9,027 nt of DNA, taken from NCBI RefSeq assembly GCF_002455975.1, contig NZ_DKLM01000145.1, positions 18,487 to 27,513 of the forward strand, in the 5' to 3' direction. Origin of the DNA: Clostridium sp. UBA6640. Its GTDB lineage: Bacteria > Bacillota > Clostridia > Clostridiales > Clostridiaceae. Position numbers and translations under genes: made by a program. Below are positions 6,633 through 9,027 of this stretch, piece after piece (position 1 is the stretch's first letter; each line of letters begins with the position of its first letter). Under the pieces are notes generated by a model that was not told where the DNA came from, made no database searches, and saw only the letters and a list, made by a program, of their open reading frames with translations.

Positions 6633-7826
6633 TTATATTTTTTTAAAGGCTTTAATTTTAGTTGGAAGAGAAAATAAATTTATAAATCCAGCTGAATCCA
6701 TATGATTATATAACTCACTAGCACCAAAAGAAGATACTTTTTCATCATAAAGTGCGTTTTCAGATTGTATTCCTGCTAATATCATATTTCCTTTATAAAG
6801 CTTTAATTTAACGCTGCCGGTAACAGTTTCTTGAGTTTTATCAACAAAACTATCTAAAGATTCTTTTAATGTATCAAACCATAGACCATTATATACAAGT
6901 TCACCATATTTCTGAGATACTATATATTTAAAATGCATTGTATTTTTATCTAATGTTGCTTTCTCAAGAGCCTTATGAGCTTCATAAAGTATAGTTCCAC
7001 CTGGTGTTTCATATATACCTCTTGATTTCATACCTACAAGTCTATTTTCTAATATATCCTTTATACCAATACCATTTTCTCCACCTAATTTATTCAATGT
7101 CGAAACTATTCCAACAGGAGATAATGTTTCGTTGTTTATTTTTGTAGGAATACCTTTTTCAAAATATATATCTACATAATCTGGATTATCTTTAGCGTTT
7201 TCTGGTGAAACACACATGGTATATATATCAGATTTATGTTCATTTTTAATATCTTCTATATGGCCACCTTCATGACTTATATGCCATATATTTTGATCTT
7301 CTGAATAAATTTTATCTTTAGTAACGGTTAGCTCTATTCCTCTAGAATTTGCATAATCTATAGCATCCTCTCTTGAAGTGATATCCCATATTCTCCAAGG
7401 TGCAATAACTTGTATTGTTGGATCAAAGGCTGCTATGCCAGTTTCAAATCTTACTTGATCATTTCCTTTACCTGTACATCCATGACAAATATATTTAGCA
7501 TTTTCTTTATGTGCTATTTCTACTAATTTTTTCGATATTAAAGGTCTAGCAAGTGCAGTACCTAATAAATAATCCTCTTCATAAATAGCGCCTGCCTTTA
7601 GCGCCTTAAATATATAGTCTTCTACAAACTCATTAGTTACATTCTCCACATATATTTTTTGAGCGCCACTTTTGATTGCTTTTTCTTTAATTGCTTCCAT
7701 GCTATCGTTTTGGCCAACATTTATACAGGCTGCTATAACATCTAAATCATAATTTTCTTTAAGCCATGTAATTATTATAGAGGTATCTAATCCTCCAGAA
7801 TATGCTAGTACAACTTTATCCTTCAT
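6633..7826 (-). CDS. argG: Argininosuccinate synthase
   Basis: ArgG joins citrulline and aspartate using ATP to form argininosuccinate in the cytoplasm. The 397-residue product shows the PP-loop AYSGGLDTS at residues 8-16. It also has LGTALARPLI at 88-97, HGCTGKGNDQVRFE at 115-128, the SEDQNIWHISHEGG stretch at about 175-188, and GIYETPGG at 270-277, all typical of type I argininosuccinate synthases. The ATG at 7826 is chosen over a TTG three codons upstream (7835). AAGGGAG ends directly against that TTG but lies 9 bp before the ATG, and MKDKVVLAYSGG is the normal family N-terminus. It is the first gene of the argGH operon, with a recognisable promoter just upstream. Confidence 0.98.
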   Translation of the reverse strand: MKDKVVLAYSGGLDTSIIITWLKENYDLDVIAACINVGQNDSMEAIKEKAIKSGAQKIYVENVTNEFVEDYIFKALKAGAIYEEDYLLGTALARPLISKKLVEIAHKENAKYICHGCTGKGNDQVRFETGIAAFDPTIQVIAPWRIWDITSREDAIDYANSRGIELTVTKDKIYSEDQNIWHISHEGGHIEDIKNEHKSDIYTMCVSPENAKDNPDYVDIYFEKGIPTKINNETLSPVGIVSTLNKLGGENGIGIKDILENRLVGMKSRGIYETPGGTILYEAHKALEKATLDKNTMHFKYIVSQKYGELVYNGLWFDTLKESLDSFVDKTQETVTGSVKLKLYKGNMILAGIQSENALYDEKVSSFGASELYNHMDSAGFINLFSLPTKIKAFKKI

Positions 7827-7835
7827 AATAATCAA

Positions 7836-7842
7836 CTCCCTT
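7836..7842 (-). promoter_or_regulatory. argG ribosome binding site that decides the start
   Basis: On the minus strand this reads AAGGGAG. It is 9 bp from the ATG at 7826 but has no spacing to the upstream in-frame TTG at 7835. This favours the ATG. Confidence 0.8.
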
Positions 7843-7862
7843 ATTTTTATAAATTAAAAATC

Positions 7863-7891
7863 ATTATACAGAAAAACTTATAATTATGCAA
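7863..7891 (-). promoter_or_regulatory. argGH promoter, sigma-A type
   Basis: Read on the minus strand, TTGCAT (-35, plus-strand 7886-7891) is followed after exactly 17 bp by a perfect TATAAT (-10, plus-strand 7863-7868). Transcription would start near 7856, leaving a leader of about 30 nt before the argG ATG. That is too short for a T-box or other riboswitch, so control is expected at initiation. Confidence 0.75.
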
Positions 7892-7913
7892 TATTTATTT
7901 AAAAATATTCACA
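7884..7913. promoter_or_regulatory. Operator-like inverted repeat over the argG -35, candidate ArgR/AhrC site
   Basis: AATATTT at 7890-7896 and AAATATT at 7903-7909 form a 7-bp inverted repeat with a 6-bp AT spacer. They are flanked by TTATGC and CACA, so each outer edge resembles half of an ARG box (TGTGAATA on one strand, TTATGCAAT on the other). It overlaps the -35 and the DNA just upstream, a position suited to repression by an ArgR-type arginine repressor. The match to the known consensus is only partial, and no argR gene is in the window. Confidence 0.4.
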
Positions 7914-8005
7914 AAAAGTATTTTGTTAAATTCTGAAAAAAATTGGCTAAGCCACTGATAATAAGGTTTACTTGGGCTTTGTTTTTATGGAATGCTTTTG
8001 CATCA

Positions 8006-8039
8006 TGTATATTAAAGTGATTTTATGCATTAATATACA
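8006..8039. repeat. 10-bp inverted repeat upstream of the lipoprotein gene
   Basis: TGTATATTAA at 8006-8015 and TTAATATACA at 8030-8039 are perfect reverse complements separated by 14 bp. It could be a regulator binding site. It is AT-rich and lies about 107 bp before the GTG start, and no U-tract follows, so a terminator is unlikely. Confidence 0.35.
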
Positions 8040-8131
8040 GTTGTAATTGTATGTTTAAGAACTCTTGAATTTCCAATAAATAAAAGTCATGAAATCATAT
8101 TTAATGAATATTGTTATATAAGAAAGAGAAT

Positions 8132-8139
8132 AAGGAGAG
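8132..8139 (+). promoter_or_regulatory. Ribosome binding site fixing the GTG start of the lipoprotein gene
   Basis: AAGGAGAG lies upstream of the GTG at 8146, with the AAGGAG core 8 bp away. The next in-frame ATG is nine codons later and would remove the basic n-region of the signal peptide, so GTG is the credible start. Confidence 0.8.
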
Positions 8140-8145
8140 ATTAGA

Positions 8146-9027
8146 GTGAAGAAAAAAATTCTTGCATTGGCTATGGCTACAATAGTTACATTTTCTTTAT
8201 TAGGCTGTGGAAAATCAAAAGATAAGGAAAAAGAGAATACAGGAAAACCAGAAACAACACAATCAGAAGGAAAGAATGATGAGGAGAAGAAAAAACAAGG
8301 ATGGAAAAAATATAATGACATGGGTATAGAATTTAAAATGGCAGATGTATGGAAAAATTATGATGATAATATTTTACTAGGAGGTTTAGGAGATCCAGAT
8401 AATCCTGATGAACCTATATATGGGGGATTAAGATATAGTTTTTTATCTAATGAACTTATAAAACAGTATGAAACTGTCAGCGAAACAGAAAAAGACCCTA
8501 AAGAAAAAAGCAAGAAAATAACAGAAATATTTAGTAAAGCAGCACCTTTATTTGACGTAATAGTTTATAGAGAAGATAAAATACCAACAGAAGAAAAGCT
8601 TGCGGAGGAAAGCGGTAAAAAGAATAATGACAAAATATCAGATCATGACGGATTAGTTTTTTATATTTGTTATGATGATTTTAATGATGGTGAGTTATCT
8701 GAAGAAGGAAAAAAAGCTTATAAAGAACTTTACGATGATATTAAAAATATTAAAGAGTCCATTACAACCTTTAAACCTATAACCCCTCAAGAAGCTATTA
8801 CTGCTTTAAATAAGATAGAATTTAACCTTAAAGATTTAGATGGTAAAGAAATTGCTAGTAAAGAGGTATTTAAAGATAATAAAATTACGATGGTAAATAT
8901 TTGGGCCACATTTTGTGGACCATGTATAAATGAAATGCCAGATCTTCAGGAATTATTTGAAGAAGTTAAAGAAAATGGCGGAAGTGTAATTGGAATAATA
9001 GGAGATACTCCAGATGAAGATAATGAA
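8146..9027 (+). CDS. TlpA/ResA-type thioredoxin-domain lipoprotein, 3' end outside window
   Basis: The frame is open from GTG 8146 to the window end, giving the first 294 residues. A lipoprotein signal peptide is clear: basic MKKK, a hydrophobic core to about residue 19, and the lipobox LLGC with the acylated cysteine at 21. A Lys/Glu-rich, low-complexity linker follows (about 22-52). Residues ~53-215 are an unassigned domain opening with YNDMGIEFKMADVWKNY, which faintly recalls PsbP-like extracytoplasmic lipoprotein domains. A thioredoxin fold begins near 225 (FNLKDLDGKEI), with WATFCGPC at 253-260 holding the CGPC redox pair. The protein should sit on the outer face of the membrane and reduce or exchange disulfides. 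The cut removes the end of the thioredoxin fold, including its cis-proline region. It is divergent from argGH, and its redox partner (for example a CcdA-type protein) would lie beyond the window. Confidence 0.88.
   Translation, partial: MKKKILALAMATIVTFSLLGCGKSKDKEKENTGKPETTQSEGKNDEEKKKQGWKKYNDMGIEFKMADVWKNYDDNILLGGLGDPDNPDEPIYGGLRYSFLSNELIKQYETVSETEKDPKEKSKKITEIFSKAAPLFDVIVYREDKIPTEEKLAEESGKKNNDKISDHDGLVFYICYDDFNDGELSEEGKKAYKELYDDIKNIKESITTFKPITPQEAITALNKIEFNLKDLDGKEIASKEVFKDNKITMVNIWATFCGPCINEMPDLQELFEEVKENGGSVIGIIGDTPDEDNE

Larger units (their letters stand above)
7827..8145. other. Divergent intergenic region between argG and the lipoprotein gene
   Basis: This 319-bp stretch has no gene. 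Near argG it holds the argGH ribosome binding site, promoter and operator-like repeat. Further along are an 11-bp palindrome TGGCTAAGCCA at 7944-7954 and a perfect 10-bp inverted repeat, TGTATATTAA at 8006-8015 with TTAATATACA at 8030-8039. For the plus-strand gene I see only a possible -10 in ATTGTTATATAAG (8110-8122) without a good -35, so its promoter is unresolved. No tRNA, T-box or riboswitch fold was recognised. Confidence 0.6.

Noticed and set aside
7833..7835. TTG as the start of argG, giving three extra residues
   Set aside because: The AAGGGAG ribosome binding site abuts the TTG with no spacing, while the ATG at 7826 is 9 bp away and gives the normal family N-terminus.
7927..7941. 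Possible CodY box, with TTCTGAAAA matching the core of AATTTTCWGAAAATT
   Set aside because: The core matches, but five of the fifteen outer positions differ, and such partial matches are common in AT-rich DNA. Its place well upstream of the argG -35 is not decisive either.
8055..8321. Minus-strand open frame of 88 codons opposite the start of the lipoprotein gene
   Set aside because: It is antisense to a signal peptide and Lys/Glu-rich linker. Its Phe/Ser-rich product is what the complement of such codons gives, and the plus-strand gene has a clear ribosome binding site and lipobox.

Overview
The window looks like chromosomal DNA from a low-GC Firmicute, most likely a Clostridium or close relative. 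Coding sequence is AT-rich, with heavy use of ATA, AGA and TTA. Strong AGGAGG-type ribosome binding sites are present, and the rapZ-yvcK-whiA gene order is typical of Firmicutes. The species cannot be fixed from the sequence alone.

Layout. Positions 1-149 hold only the tail or remnant of something upstream. Four tightly packed plus-strand genes follow: rapZ (150-1034), yvcK (1031-2374, ATGA overlap), whiA (2377-3327) and a YtoI-like HTH/DRTGG/CBS/hotdog protein (3331-4635). They are probably one transcript, ending at a weak intrinsic terminator near 4673-4704. A repeat-rich spacer leads to a small stand-alone Dabb-domain protein (4852-5142). A 101-bp inverted-repeat element (5189-5289) separates this gene from the convergent minus-strand arginine operon argG-argH (7826 down to 5296). 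A 319-bp divergent spacer carries the argG promoter with an operator-like inverted repeat. It then leads into a plus-strand gene cut by the window end (8146 onward), encoding a lipoprotein with a thioredoxin/TlpA-type CGPC domain.

How the genes work together. RapZ/YvcJ and YvcK belong to families tied to amino-sugar and UDP-GlcNAc sensing and cell-envelope homeostasis. WhiA is a DNA-binding protein linked to division and chromosome organisation. The YtoI-like protein is a predicted ligand-sensing regulator. ArgG and ArgH carry out the last two steps of arginine synthesis, citrulline to argininosuccinate to arginine plus fumarate. The lipoprotein should act outside the membrane in thiol-disulfide chemistry.

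Most of the window is ordinary core genome, and I see no clear new defence or mobile system. The points most worth a second look are the repeat/inverted-repeat sequences on both sides of the Dabb gene, the unassigned domain in front of the lipoprotein's thioredoxin fold, the membrane-anchored form of YvcK, and the five-part YtoI-like regulator.
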